Below, one piece after another: positions 32,901 to 46,700 of a stretch of 64,000 nt of DNA (positions are counted from its first letter, which is position 1; each line of letters starts with the position of its first letter). Source of the DNA: Corallium rubrum. Lineage: Eukaryota; Cnidaria; Anthozoa; Scleralcyonacea; Coralliidae. A model generated the notes under the pieces. It ran no database searches. It was given only the letters and a program-made list of their open reading frames with translations, and had not been told where the DNA came from. Made by a program: the position numbers and the translations under genes. The stretch is taken from the NCBI GenBank assembly GCA_964035015.1, contig OZ036004.1:5684280-5748279 (forward strand), in the 5' to 3' direction.

Positions 32901-34724
32901 AGGTCCCATGGGACCAAATCTCGATTTTCGGGTAGAGCGCCTCGCGGGCTTTCCAAAAATGTGTGTTTCCGCGCCTGCGGACTGAACCGTGTTTTTGACT
33001 TTATTTGGGCTGCCACGCCCTCATTTTTAGGTCCCATGGGACCAAATCTCGATTTTCGGGTAGAGCGCCTCGCGGGCTTTCCAAAAATGTGTGTTTCCGC
33101 GCCTGCGGACTGAACCGTGTTTTTGACTTTATTTGGGCTGCCACGCCCTCATTTTTAGGTCCCATGGGACCAAATCTCGATTTTCGGGTAGAGCGCCTCG
33201 CGGGCTTTCCAAAAATGTGTGTTTCCGCGCCTGCGGACTGAACCGTGTTTTTGACTTTATTTGGGCTGCCACGCCCTCATTTTTAGGTCCCATGGGACCA
33301 AATCTCGATTTTCGGGTAGAGCGCCTCGCGGGCTTTCCAAAAATGTGTGTTTCCGCGCCTGCGGACTGAACCGTGTTTTTGACTTTATTTGGGCTGCCAC
33401 GCCCTCATTTTTAGGTCCCATGGGACCAAATCTCGATTTTCGGGTAGAGCGCCTCGCGGGCTTTCCAAAAATGTGTGTTTCCGCGCCTGCGGACTGAACC
33501 GTGTTTTTGACTTTATTTGGGCTGCCACGCCCTCATTTTTAGGTCCCATGGGACCAAATCTCGATTTTCGGGTAGAGCGCCTCGCGGGCTTTCCAAAAAT
33601 GTGTGTTTCCGCGCCTGCGGACTGAACCGTGTTTTTGACTTTATTTGGGCTGCCACGCCCTCATTTTTAGGTCCCATGGGACCAAATCTCGATTTTCGGG
33701 TAGAGCGCCTCGCGGGCTTTCCAAAAATGTGTGTTTCCGCGCCTGCGGACTGAACCGTGTTTTTGACTTTATTTGGGCTGCCACGCCCTCATTTTTAGGT
33801 CCCATGGGACCAAATCTCGATTTTCGGGTAGAGCGCCTCGCGGGCTTTCCAAAAATGTGTGTTTCCGCGCCTGCGGACTGAACCGTGTTTTTGACTTTAT
33901 TTGGGCTGCCACGCCCTCATTTTTAGGTCCCATGGGACCAAATCTCGATTTTCGGGTAGAGCGCCTCGCGGGCTTTCCAAAAATGTGTGTTTCCGCGCCT
34001 GCGGACTGAACCGTGTTTTTGACTTTATTTGGGCTGCCACGCCCTCATTTTTAGGTCCCATGGGACCAAATCTCGATTTTCGGGTAGAGCGCCTCGCGGG
34101 CTTTCCAAAAATGTGTGTTTCCGCGCCTGCGGACTGAACCGTGTTTTTGACTTTATTTGGGCTGCCACGCCCTCATTTTTAGGTCCCATGGGACCAAATC
34201 TCGATTTTCGGGTAGAGCGCCTCGCGGGCTTTCCAAAAATGTGTGTTTCCGCGCCTGCGGACTGAACCGTGTTTTTGACTTTATTTGGGCTGCCACGCCC
34301 TCATTTTTAGGTCCCATGGGACCAAATCTCGATTTTCGGGTAGAGCGCCTCGCGGGCTTTCCAAAAATGTGTGTTTCCGCGCCTGCGGACTGAACCGTGT
34401 TTTTGACTTTATTTGGGCTGCCACGCCCTCATTTTTAGGTCCCATGGGACCAAATCTCGATTTTCGGGTAGAGCGCCTCGCGGGCTTTCCAAAAATGTGT
34501 GTTTCCGCGCCTGCGGACTGAACCGTGTTTTTGACTTTATTTGGGCTGCCACGCCCTCATTTTTAGGTCCCATGGGACCAAATCTCGATTTTCGGGTAGA
34601 GCGCCTCGCGGGCTTTCCAAAAATGTGTGTTTCCGCGCCTGCGGACTGAACCGTGTTTTTGACTTTATTTGGGCTGCCACGCCCTCATTTTTAGGTCCCA
34701 TGGGACCAAATCTCGATTTTCGGG

Positions 34725-34745
34725 TAGAGAGATTTTCGGGTAGAG
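34725..34745 (+). repeat. Partial internal duplication in one satellite unit
   Basis: GATTTTCGGGTAGAG is immediately repeated within a single unit, giving an insert of 17 bp relative to the 128-bp period. It is the only such event noted in the uniform core. Confidence 0.75.
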
Positions 34746-37700
34746 CGCCTCGCGGGCTTTCCAAAAATGTGTGTTTCCGCGCCTGCGGACTGAACCGTGT
34801 TTTTGACTTTATTTGGGCTGCCACGCCCTCATTTTTAGGTCCCATGGGACCAAATCTCGATTTTCGGGTAGAGCGCCTCGCGGGCTTTCCAAAAATGTGT
34901 GTTTCCGCGCCTGCGGACTGAACCGTGTTTTTGACTTTATTTGGGCTGCCACGCCCTCATTTTTAGGTCCCATGGGACCAAATCTCGATTTTCGGGTAGA
35001 GCGCCTCGCGGGCTTTCCAAAAATGTGTGTTTCCGCGCCTGCGGACTGAACCGTGTTTTTGACTTTATTTGGGCTGCCACGCCCTCATTTTTAGGTCCCA
35101 TGGGACCAAATCTCGATTTTCGGGTAGAGCGCCTCGCGGGCTTTCCAAAAATGTGTGTTTCCGCGCCTGCGGACTGAACCGTGTTTTTGACTTTATTTGG
35201 GCTGCCACGCCCTCATTTTTAGGTCCCATGGGACCAAATCTCGATTTTCGGGTAGAGCGCCTCGCGGGCTTTCCAAAAATGTGTGTTTCCGCGCCTGCGG
35301 ACTGAACCGTGTTTTTGACTTTATTTGGGCTGCCACGCCCTCATTTTTAGGTCCCATGGGACCAAATCTCGATTTTCGGGTAGAGCGCCTCGCGGGCTTT
35401 CCAAAAATGTGTGTTTCCGCGCCTGCGGACTGAACCGTGTTTTTGACTTTATTTGGGCTGCCACGCCCTCATTTTTAGGTCCCATGGGACCAAATCTCGA
35501 TTTTCGGGTAGAGCGCCTCGCGGGCTTTCCAAAAATGTGTGTTTCCGCGCCTGCGGACTGAACCGTGTTTTTGACTTTATTTGGGCTGCCACGCCCTCAT
35601 TTTTAGGTCCCATGGGACCAAATCTCGATTTTCGGGTAGAGCGCCTCGCGGGCTTTCCAAAAATGTGTGTTTCCGCGCCTGCGGACTGAACCGTGTTTTT
35701 GACTTTATTTGGGCTGCCACGCCCTCATTTTTAGGTCCCATGGGACCAAATCTCGATTTTCGGGTAGAGCGCCTCGCGGGCTTTCCAAAAATGTGTGTTT
35801 CCGCGCCTGCGGACTGAACCGTGTTTTTGACTTTATTTGGGCTGCCACGCCCTCATTTTTAGGTCCCATGGGACCAAATCTCGATTTTCGGGTAGAGCGC
35901 CTCGCGGGCTTTCCAAAAATGTGTGTTTCCGCGCCTGCGGACTGAACCGTGTTTTTGACTTTATTTGGGCTGCCACGCCCTCATTTTTAGGTCCCATGGG
36001 ACCAAATCTCGATTTTCGGGTAGAGCGCCTCGCGGGCTTTCCAAAAATGTGTGTTTCCGCGCCTGCGGACTGAACCGTGTTTTTGACTTTATTTGGGCTG
36101 CCACGCCCTCATTTTTAGGTCCCATGGGACCAAATCTCGATTTTCGGGTAGAGCGCCTCGCGGGCTTTCCAAAAATGTGTGTTTCCGCGCCTGCGGACTG
36201 AACCGTGTTTTTGACTTTATTTGGGCTGCCACGCCCTCATTTTTAGGTCCCATGGGACCAATCCTCGATTTTCGGGTAGAGCGCCTCGCGGGCTTTCCAA
36301 AAATGTGTGTTTCCGCGCCTGCGGACTGAACCGTGTTTTTGACTTTATTTGGGCTGCCACGCCCTCATTTTTAGGTCCCATGGGACCAAATCTCGATTTT
36401 CGGGTAGAGCGCCTCGCGGGCTTTCCAAAAATGTGTGTTTCCGCGCCTGCGGACTGAACCGTGTTTTTGACTTTATTTGGGCTGCCACGCCCTCATTTTT
36501 AGGTCCCATGGGACCAAATCTCGATTTTCGGGTAGAGCGCCTCGCGGGCTTTCCAAAAATGTGTGTTTCCGCGCCTGCGGACTGAACCGTGTTTTTGACT
36601 TTATTTGGGCTGCCACGCCCTCATTTTTAGGTCCCATGGGACCAAATCTCGATTTTCGGGTAGAGCGCCTCGCGGGCTTTCCAAAAATGTGTGTTTCCGC
36701 GCCTGCGGACTGAACCGTGTTTTTGACTTTATTTGGGCTGCCACGCCCTCATTTTTAGGTCCCATGGGACCAAATCTCGATTTTCGGGTAGAGCGCCTCG
36801 CGGGCTTTCCAAAAATGTGTGTTTCCGCGCCTGCGGACTGAACCGTGTTTTTGACTTTATTTGGGCTGCCACGCCCTCATTTTTAGGTCCCATGGGACCA
36901 AATCTCGATTTTCGGGTAGAGCGCCTCGCGGGCTTTCCAAAAATGTGTGTTTCCGCGCCTGCGGACTGAACCGTGTTTTTGACTTTATTTGGGCTGCCAC
37001 GCCCTCATTTTTAGGTCCCATGGGACCAAATCTCGATTTTCGGGTAGAGCGCCTCGCGGGCTTTCCAAAAATGTGTGTTTCCGCGCCTGCGGACTGAACC
37101 GTGTTTTTGACTTTATTTGGGCTGCCACGCCCTCATTTTTAGGTCCCATGGGACCAAATCTCGATTTTCGGGTAGAGCGCCTCGCGGGCTTTCCAAAAAT
37201 GTGTGTTTCCGCGCCTGCGGACTGAACCGTGTTTTTGACTTTATTTGGGCTGCCACGCCCTCATTTTTAGGTCCCATGGGACCAAATCTCGATTTTCGGG
37301 TAGAGCGCCTCGCGGGCTTTCCAAAAATGTGTGTTTCGCGCCTGCGGACTGAACCGTGTTTTTGACTTTATTTGGGCTGCCACGCCCTCATTTTTAGGTC
37401 CCATGGGACCAAATCTCGATTTTCGGGTAGAGCGCCTCGCGGGCTTTCCAAAAATGTGTGTTTCCGCGCCTGCGGACTGAACCGTGTTTTTGACCTTATT
37501 TGGGCTGCCACGCCCTCATTTTTAGGTCCCATGGGACCAAATCTCGATTTTCGGGTAGAGCGCCTCGCGGGCTTTCCAAAAATGTGTGTTTCCGCGCCTG
37601 CGGACTGAACCGTGTTTTTGACTTTATTTGGGCTGCCACGCCCTCATTTTTAGGTCCCATGGGACCAAATCTCGATTTTCGGGTAGAGCGCCTCGCGGGC

Positions 37701-40700
37701 TTTCCAAAAATGTGTGTTTCCGCGCCTGCGGACTGAACCGTGTTTTTGACTTTATTTGGGCTGCCACGCCCTCATTTTTAGGTCCCATGGGACCAAATCT
37801 CGATTTTCGGGTAGAGCGCCTCGCGGGCTTTCCAAAAATGTGTGTTTCCGCGCCTGCGGACTGAACCGTGTTTTTGACTTTATTTGGGCTGCCACGCCCT
37901 CATTTTTAGGTCCCATGGGACCAAATCTCGATTTTCGGGTAGAGCGCCTCGCGGGCTTTCCAAAAATGTGTGTTTCCGCGCCTGCGGACTGAACCGTGTT
38001 TTTGACCTTATTTGGGCTGCCACGCCCTCATTTTTAGGTCCCATGGGACCAAATCTCGATTTTCGGGTAGAGCGCCTCGCGGGCTTTCCAAAAATGTGTG
38101 TTTCGCGGCCTGCGGACTAAACCGTGTTTTTGACCTTATTTGGGCTGCCACGCCCTCATTTTTAGGTCCCATGGGACCAAACCTCGATTTTCGGGTAGAG
38201 CGCCTCGCGGGCTTTCCAAAAATGTGTGTTTCCGCGCCTGCGGACTGAACCGTGTTTTTGACTTTATTTGGGCTGCCACGCCCTCATTTTTAGGTCCCAT
38301 GGGACCAAATCTCGATTTTCGGGTAGAGCGCCTCGCGGGCTTTCCAAAAATGTGTGTTTCCGCGCCTGCGGACTGAACCGTGTTTTTGACTTTATTTGGG
38401 CTGCCACGCCCTCATTTTTAGGTCCCATGGGACCAAATCTCGATTTTCGGGTAGAGCGCCTCGCGGGCTTTCCAAAAATGTGTGTTTCCGCGCCTGCGGA
38501 CTGAACCGTGTTTTTGACTTTATTTGGGCTGCCACGCCCTCATTTTTAGGTCCCATGGGACCAAATCTCGATTTTCGGGTAGAGCGCCTCGCGGGCTTTC
38601 CAAAAATGTGTGTTTCCGCGCCTGCGGACTAAACCGTGTTTTTGACCTTATTTGGGCTGCCACGCCCTCATTTTTAGGTCCCATGGGACCAAATCTCGAT
38701 TTTCGGGTAGAGCGCCTCGCGGGCTTTCCAAAAATGTGTGTTTCCGCGCCTGCGGACTAAACCGTGTTTTTGACCTTATTTGGGCTGCCACGCCCTCATT
38801 TTTAGGTCCCATGGGACCAAATCTCGATTTTCGGGTAGAGCGCCTCGCGGGCTTTCCAAAAATGTGTGTTTCGCGGCCTGCGGACTAAACCGTGTTTTTG
38901 ACCTTATTTGGGCTGCCACGCCCTCATTTTTAGGTCCCATGGGACCAAACCTCGATTTTCGGGTAGAGCGCCTCGCGGGCTTTCCAAAAATGTGTGTTTC
39001 CGCGCCTGCGGACTAAACCGTGTTTTTGACCTTTATTTGGGCTGCCACGCCCTCATTTTTAGGTCCCATGGGACCAAATCTCGATTTTCGGGTAGAGCGC
39101 CTCGCGGGCTTTCCAAAAATGTGTGTTTCCGCGCCTGCGGACTAAACCGTGTTTTTGACCTTATTTGGGCTGCCACGCCCTCATTTTTAGGTCCCATGGG
39201 ACCAAATCTCGATTTTCGGGTAGAGCGCCTCGCGGGCTTTCCAAAAATGTGTGTTTCCGCGCCTGCGGACTGAACCGTGTTTTTGACCTTATTTGGGCTG
39301 CCACGCCCTCATTTTTAGGTCCCATGGGACCAAATCTCGATTTTCGGGTAGAGCGCCTCGCGGGCTTTCCAAAAATGTGTGTTTCCGCGCCTGCGGACTA
39401 AACCGTGTTTTTGACTTTATTTGGGCTGCCACGCCCTCATTTTTAGGTCCCATGGGACCAAATCTCGATTTTCGGGTAGAGCGCCTCGCGGGCTTTCCAA
39501 AAATGTGTGTTTCCGCGCCTGCGGACTAAACCGTGTTTTTGACCTTATTTGGGCTGCCACGCCCTCATTTTTAGGTCCCATGGGACCAAATCTCGATTTT
39601 CGGGTAGAGCGCCTCGCGGGCTTTCCAAAAATGTGTGTTTCCGCGCCTGCGGACTGAACCGTGTTTTTGACCTTTATTTGGGCTGCCACGCCCTCATTTT
39701 TAGGTCCCATGGGACCAAATCTCGATTTTCGGGTAGAGCGCCTCGCGGGCTTTCCAAAAATGTGTGTTTCCGCGCCTGCGGACTGAACCGTGTTTTTGAC
39801 CTTTATTTGGGCTGCCACGCCCTCATTTTTAGGTCCCATGGGACCAAATCTCGATTTTCGGGTAGAGCGCCTCGCGGGCTTTCCAAAAATGTGTGTTTCC
39901 GCGCCTGCGGACTAAACCGTGTTTTTGACTTTATTTGGGCTGCCACGCCCTCATTTTTAGGTCCCATGGGACCAAATCTCGATTTTCGGGTAGAGCGCCT
40001 CGCGGGCTTTCCAAAAATGTGTGTTTCCGCGCCTGCGGACTAAACCGTGTTTTTGACCTTATTTGGGCTGCCACGCCCTCATTTTTAGGTCCCATGGGAC
40101 CAAATCTCGATTTTCGGGTAGAGCGCCTCGCGGGCTTTCCAAAAATGTGTGTTTCGCGCCTGCGGACTAAACCGTGTTTTTGACCTTATTTGGGCTGCCA
40201 CGCCCTCATTTTTAGGTCCCATGGGACCAAATCTCGATTTTCGGGTAGAGCGCCTCGCGGGCTTTCCAAAAATGTGTGTTTCCGCGCCTGCGGACTAAAC
40301 CGTGTTTTTGACTTTATTTGGGCTGCCACGCCCTCATTTTTAGGTCCCATGGGACCAAATCTCGATTTTCGGGTAGAGCGCCTCGCGGGCTTTCCAAAAA
40401 TGTGTGTTTCGCGCCTGCGGACTAAACCGTGTTTTTGACCTTATTTGGGCTGCCACGCCCTCATTTTTAGGTCCCATGGGACCAAATCTCGATTTTCGGG
40501 TAGAGCGCCTCGCGGGCTTTCCAAAAATGTGTGTTTCCGCGCCTGCGGACTAAACCGTGTTTTTGACCTTTATTTGGGCTGCCACGCCCTCATTTTTAGG
40601 TCCCATGGGACCAAATCTCGATTTTCGGGTAGAGCGCCTCGCGGGCTTTCCAAAAATGTGTGTTTCCGCGCCTGCGGACTAAACCGTGTTTTTGACCTTA

Positions 40701-43700
40701 TTTGGGCTGCCACGCCCTCATTTTTAGGTCCCATGGGACCAAATCTCGATTTTCGGGTAGAGCGCCTCGCGGGCTTTCCAAAAATGTGTGTTTCCGCGCC
40801 TGCGGACTAAACCGTGTTTTTGACCTTATTTGGGCTGCCACGCCCTCATTTTTAGGTCCCATGGGACCAAACCTCGATTTTCGGGTAGAGCGCCTCGCGG
40901 GCTTTCCAAAAATGTGTGTTTCGCGGCCTGCGGACTAAACCGTGTTTTTGACCTTATTTGGGCTGCCACGCCCTCATTTTTAGGTCCCATGGGACCAAAC
41001 CTCGATTTTCGGGTAGAGCGCCTCGCGGGCTTTCCAAAAATGTGTGTTTCGCGGCCTGCGGACTAAACCGTGTTTTTGACCTTATTTGGGCTGCCACGCC
41101 CTCATTTTTAGGTCCCATGGGACCAAACCTCGATTTTCGGGTAGAGCGCCTCGCGGGCTTTCCAAAAATGTGTGTTTCCGCGCCTGCGGACTAAACCGTG
41201 TTTTTGACCTTATTTGGGCTGCCACGCCCTCATTTTTAGGTCCCATGGGACCAAATCTCGATTTTCGGGTAGAGCGCCTCGCGGGCTTTCCAAAAATGTG
41301 TGTTTCGCGCCTGCGGACTAAACCGTGTTTTTGACCTTATTTGGGCTGCCACGCCCTCATTTTTAGGTCCCATGGGACCAAATCTCGATTTTCGGGTAGA
41401 GCGCCTCGCGGGCTTTCCAAAAATGTGTGTTTCCGCGCCTGCGGACTAAACCGTGTTTTTGACCTTATTTGGGCTGCCACGCCCTCATTTTTAGGTCCCA
41501 TGGGACCAAACCTCGATTTTCGGGTAGAGCGCCTCGCGGGCTTTCCAAAAATGTGTGTTTCCGCGCCTGCGGACTAAACCGTGTTTTTGACCTTATTTGG
41601 GCTGCCACGCCCTCATTTTTAGGTCCCATGGGACCAAATCTCGATTTTCGGGTAGAGCGCCTCGCGGGCTTTCCAAAAATGTGTGTTTCCGCGCCTGCGG
41701 ACTAAACCGTGTTTTTGACCTTATTTGGGCTGCCACGCCCTCATTTTTAGGTCCCATGGGACCAAATCTCGATTTTCGGGTAGAGCGCCTCGCGGGCTTT
41801 CCAAAAATGTGTGTTTCCGCGCCTGCGGACTAAACCGTGTTTTTGACCTTATTTGGGCTGCCACGCCCTCATTTTTAGGTCCCATGGGACCAAATCTCGA
41901 TTTTCGGGTAGAGCGCCTCGCGGGCTTTCCAAAAATGTGTGTTTCCGCGCCTGCGGACTAAACCGTGTTTTTGACCTTATTTGGGCTGCCACGCCCTCAT
42001 TTTTAGGTCCCATGGGACCAAATCTCGATTTTCGGGTAGAGCGCCTCGCGGGCTTTCCAAAAATGTGTGTTTCCGCGCCTGCGGACTAAACCGTGTTTTT
42101 GACCTTATTTGGGCTGCCACGCCCTCATTTTTAGGTCCCATGGGACCAAATCTCGATTTTCGGGTAGAGCGCCTCGCGGGCTTTCCAAAAATGTGTGTTT
42201 CCGCGCCTGCGGACTAAACCGTGTTTTTGACCTTATTTGGGCTGCCACGCCCTCATTTTTAGGTCCCATGGGACCAAATCTCGATTTTCGGGTAGAGCGC
42301 CTCGCGGGCTTTCCAAAAATGTGTGTTTCCGCGCCTGCGGACTAAACCGTGTTTTTGACCTTATTTGGGCTGCCACGCCCTCATTTTTAGGTCCCATGGG
42401 ACCAAATCTCGATTTTCGGGTAGAGCGCCTCGCGGGCTTTCCAAAAATGTGTGTTTCCGCGCCTGCGGACTAAACCGTGTTTTTGACCTTATTTGGGCTG
42501 CCACGCCCTCATTTTTAGGTCCCATGGGACCAAATCTCGATTTTCGGGTAGAGCGCCTCGCGGGCTTTCCAAAAATGTGTGTTTCCGCGCCTGCGGACTA
42601 AACCGTGTTTTTGACCTTATTTGGGCTGCCACGCCCTCATTTTTAGGTCCCATGGGACCAAATCTCGATTTTCGGGTAGAGCGCCTCGCGGGCTTTCCAA
42701 AAATGTGTGTTTCCGCGCCTGCGGACTAAACCGTGTTTTTGACCTTATTTGGGCTGCCACGCCCTCATTTTTAGGTCCCATGGGACCAAATCTCGATTTT
42801 CGGGTAGAGCGCCTCGCGGGCTTTCCAAAAATGTGTGTTTCCGCGCCTGCGGACTAAACCGTGTTTTTGACCTTATTTGGGCTGCCACGCCCTCATTTTT
42901 AGGTCCCATGGGACCAAACCTCGATTTTCGGGTAGAGCGCCTCGCGGGCTTTCCAAAAATGTGTGTTTCCGCGCCTGCGGACTAAACCGTGTTTTTGACC
43001 TTATTTGGGCTGCCACGCCCTCATTTTTAGGTCCCATGGGACCAAATCTCGATTTTCGGGTAGAGCGCCTCGCGGGCTTTCCAAAAATGTGTGTTTCCGC
43101 GCCTGCGGACTAAACCGTGTTTTTGACCTTATTTGGGCTGCCACGCCCTCATTTTTAGGTCCCATGGGACCAAATCTCGAAATTTTCGGGTAGAGCGCCT
43201 CGCGGGCTTTCCAAAAATGTGTGTTTCGGGGCCTGCGGACTAAACCGTGTTTTTGACCTTATTTGGGCTGCCACGCCCTCATTTTTAGGTCCCATGGGAC
43301 CAAACCTCGATTTTCGGGTAGAGCGCCTCGCGGGCTTTCCAAAAATGTGTGTTTCGGGGCCTGCGGACTAAACCGTGTTTTTGACCTTATTTGGGCTGCC
43401 ACGCCCTCATTTTTAGGTCCCATGGGACCAAACCTCGATTTTCGGGTAGAGCGCCTCGCGGGCTTTCCAAAAATGTGTGTTTCCGCGCCTGCGGACTAAA
43501 CCGTGTTTTTGACCTTATTTGGGCTGCCACGCCCTCATTTTTAGGTCCCATGGGACCAAACCTCGATTTTCGGGTAGAGCGCCTCGCGGGCTTTCCAAAA
43601 ATGTGTGTTTCGCGCCTGCGGACTAAACCGTGTTTTTGACCTTATTTGGGCTGCCACGCCCTCATTTTTAGGTCCCATGGGACCAAACCTCGATTTTCGG

Positions 43701-46700
43701 GTAGAGCGCCTCGCGGGCTTTCCAAAAATGTGTGTTTCCGGGCCTGCGGACTAAACCGTGTTTTTGACCTTATTTGGGCTGCCACGCCCTCATTTTTAGG
43801 TCCCATGGGACCAAATCTCGATTTTCGGGTAGAGCGCCTCGCGGGCTTTCCAAAAATGTGTGTTTCGGGCCTGCGGACTAAACCGTGTTTTTGACCTTAT
43901 TTGGGCTGCCACGCCCTCATTTTTAGGTCCCATGGGACCAAACCTCGATTTTCGGGTAGAGCGCCTCGCGGGCTTTCCAAAAATGTGTGTTTCGGGCCTG
44001 CGGACTAAACCGTGTTTTTGACCTTATTTGGGCTGCCACGCCCTCATTTTTAGGTCCCATGGGACCAAACCTCGATTTTCGGGTAGAGCGCCTCGCGGGC
44101 TTTCCAAAAATGTGTGTTTCCGGGCCTGCGGACTAAACCGTGTTTTTGACCTTATTTGGGCTGCCACGCCCTCATTTTTAGGTCCCATGGGACCAAATCT
44201 CGATTTTCGGGTAGAGCGCCTCGCGGGCTTTCCAAAAATGTGTGTTTCGGGGCCTGCGGACTAAACCGTGTTTTTGACCTTATTTGGGCTGCCACGCCCT
44301 CATTTTTAGGTCCCATGGGACCAAACCTCGATTTTCGGGTAGAGCGCCTCGCGGGCTTTCCAAAAATGTGTGTTTCCGCGCCTGCGGACTAAACCGTGTT
44401 TTTGACCTTATTTGGGCTGCCACGCCCTCATTTTTAGGTCCCATGGGACCAAACCTCGATTTTCGGGTAGAGCGCCTCGCGGGCTTTCCAAAAATGTGTG
44501 TTTCGCGCCTGCGGACTAAACCGTGTTTTTGACCTTATTTGGGCTGCCACGCCCTCATTTTTAGGTCCCATGGGACCAAACCTCGATTTTCGGGTAGAGC
44601 GCCTCGCGGGCTTTCCAAAAATGTGTGTTTCGGCGCCTGCGGACTAAACCGTGTTTTTGACCTTATTTGGGCTGCCACGCCCTCATTTTTAGGTCCCATG
44701 GGACCAAACCTCGATTTTCGGGTAGAGCGCCTCGCGGGCTTTCCAAAAATGTGTGTTTCGGGGCCTGCGGACTAAACCGTGTTTTTGACCTTATTTGGGC
44801 TGCCACGCCCTCATTTTTAGGTCCCATGGGACCAAACCTCGATTTTCGGGTAGAGCGCCTCGCGGGCTTTCCAAAAATGTGTGTTTCCGGCCTGCGGACT
44901 AAACCGTGTTTTTGACCTTATTTGGGCTGCCACGCCCTCATTTTTAGGTCCCATGGGACCAAACCTCGATTTTCGGGTAGAGCGCCTCGCGGGCTTTCCA
45001 AAAATGTGTGTTTCCGGCCTGCGGACTAAACCGTGTTTTTGACCTTATTTGGGCTGCCACGCCCTCATTTTTAGGTCCCATGGGACCAAACCTCGATTTT
45101 CGGGTAGAGCGCCTCGCGGGCTTTCCAAAAATGTGTGTTTCCGGGCCTGCGGACTAAACCGTGTTTTTGACCTTATTTGGGCTGCCACGCCCTCATTTTT
45201 AGGTCCCATGGGACCAAACCTCGATTTTCGGGTAGAGCGCCTCGCGGGCTTTCCAAAAATGTGTGTTTCCGCGCCTGCGGACTAAACCGTGTTTTTGACC
45301 TTATTTGGGCTGCCACGCCCTCATTTTTAGGTCCCATGGGACCAAACCTCGATTTTCGGGTAGAGCGCCTCGCGGGCTTTCCAAAAATGTGTGTTTCCGG
45401 GCCTGCGGACTAAACCGTGTTTTTGACCTTATTTGGGCTGCCACGCCCTCATTTTTAGGTCCCATGGGACCAAACCTCGATTTTCGGGTAGAGCGCCTCG
45501 CGGGCTTTCCAAAAATGTGTGTTTCGGGGCCTGCGGACTAAACCGTGTTTTTGACCTTATTTGGGCTGCCACGCCCTCATTTTTAGGTCCCATGGGACCA
45601 AACCTCGATTTTCGGGTAGAGCGCCTCGCGGGCTTTCCAAAAATGTGTGTTTCGGGGCCTGCGGACTAAACCGTGTTTTTGACCTTATTTGGGCTGCCAC
45701 GCCCTCATTTTTAGGTCCCATGGGACCAAACCTCGATTTTCGGGTAGAGCGCCTCGCGGGCTTTCCAAAAATGTGTGTTTCGCGCCTGCGGACTAAACCG
45801 TGTTTTTGACTTTATTTGGGCTGCCACGCCCTCATTTTTAGGTCCCATGGGACCAAATCTCGATTTTCGGGTAGAGCGCCTCGCGGGCTTTCCAAAAATG
45901 TGTGTTTCGGGGCCTGCGGACTAAACCGTGTTTTTGACCTTATTTGGGCTGCCACGCCCTCATTTTTAGGTCCCATGGGACCAAACCTCGATTTTCGGGT
46001 AGAGCGCCTCGCGGGCTTTCCAAAAATGTGTGTTTCGGGGCCTGCGGACTAAACCGTGTTTTTGACCTTATTTGGGCTGCCACGCCCTCATTTTTAGGTC
46101 CCATGGGACCAAACCTCGATTTTCGGGTAGAGCGCCTCGCGGGCTTTCCAAAAATGTGTGTTTCCGGGCCTGCGGACTAAACCGTGTTTTTGACCTTATT
46201 TGGGCTGCCACGCCCTCATTTTTAGGTCCCATGGGACCAAACCTCGATTTTCGGGTAGAGCGCCTCGCGGGCTTTCCAAAAATGTGTGTTTCGGGGCCTG
46301 CGGACTAAACCGTGTTTTTGACCTTATTTGGGCTGCCACGCCCTCATTTTTAGGTCCCATGGGACCAAACCTCGATTTTCGGGTAGAGCGCCTCGCGGGC
46401 TTTCCAAAAATGTGTGTTTCGGGGCCTGCGGACTAAACCGTGTTTTTGACCTTATTTGGGCTGCCACGCCCTCATTTTTAGGTCCCATGGGACCAAACCT
46501 CGATTTTCGGGTAGAGCGCCTCGCGGGCTTTCCAAAAATGTGTGTTTCGGGCCTGCGGACTAAACCGTGTTTTTGACCTTATTTGGGCTGCCACGCCCTC
46601 ATTTTTAGGTCCCATGGGACCAAACCTCGATTTTCGGGTAGAGCGCCTCGCGGGCTTTCCAAAAATGTGTGTTTCGGGGCCTGCGGACTAAACCGTGTTT

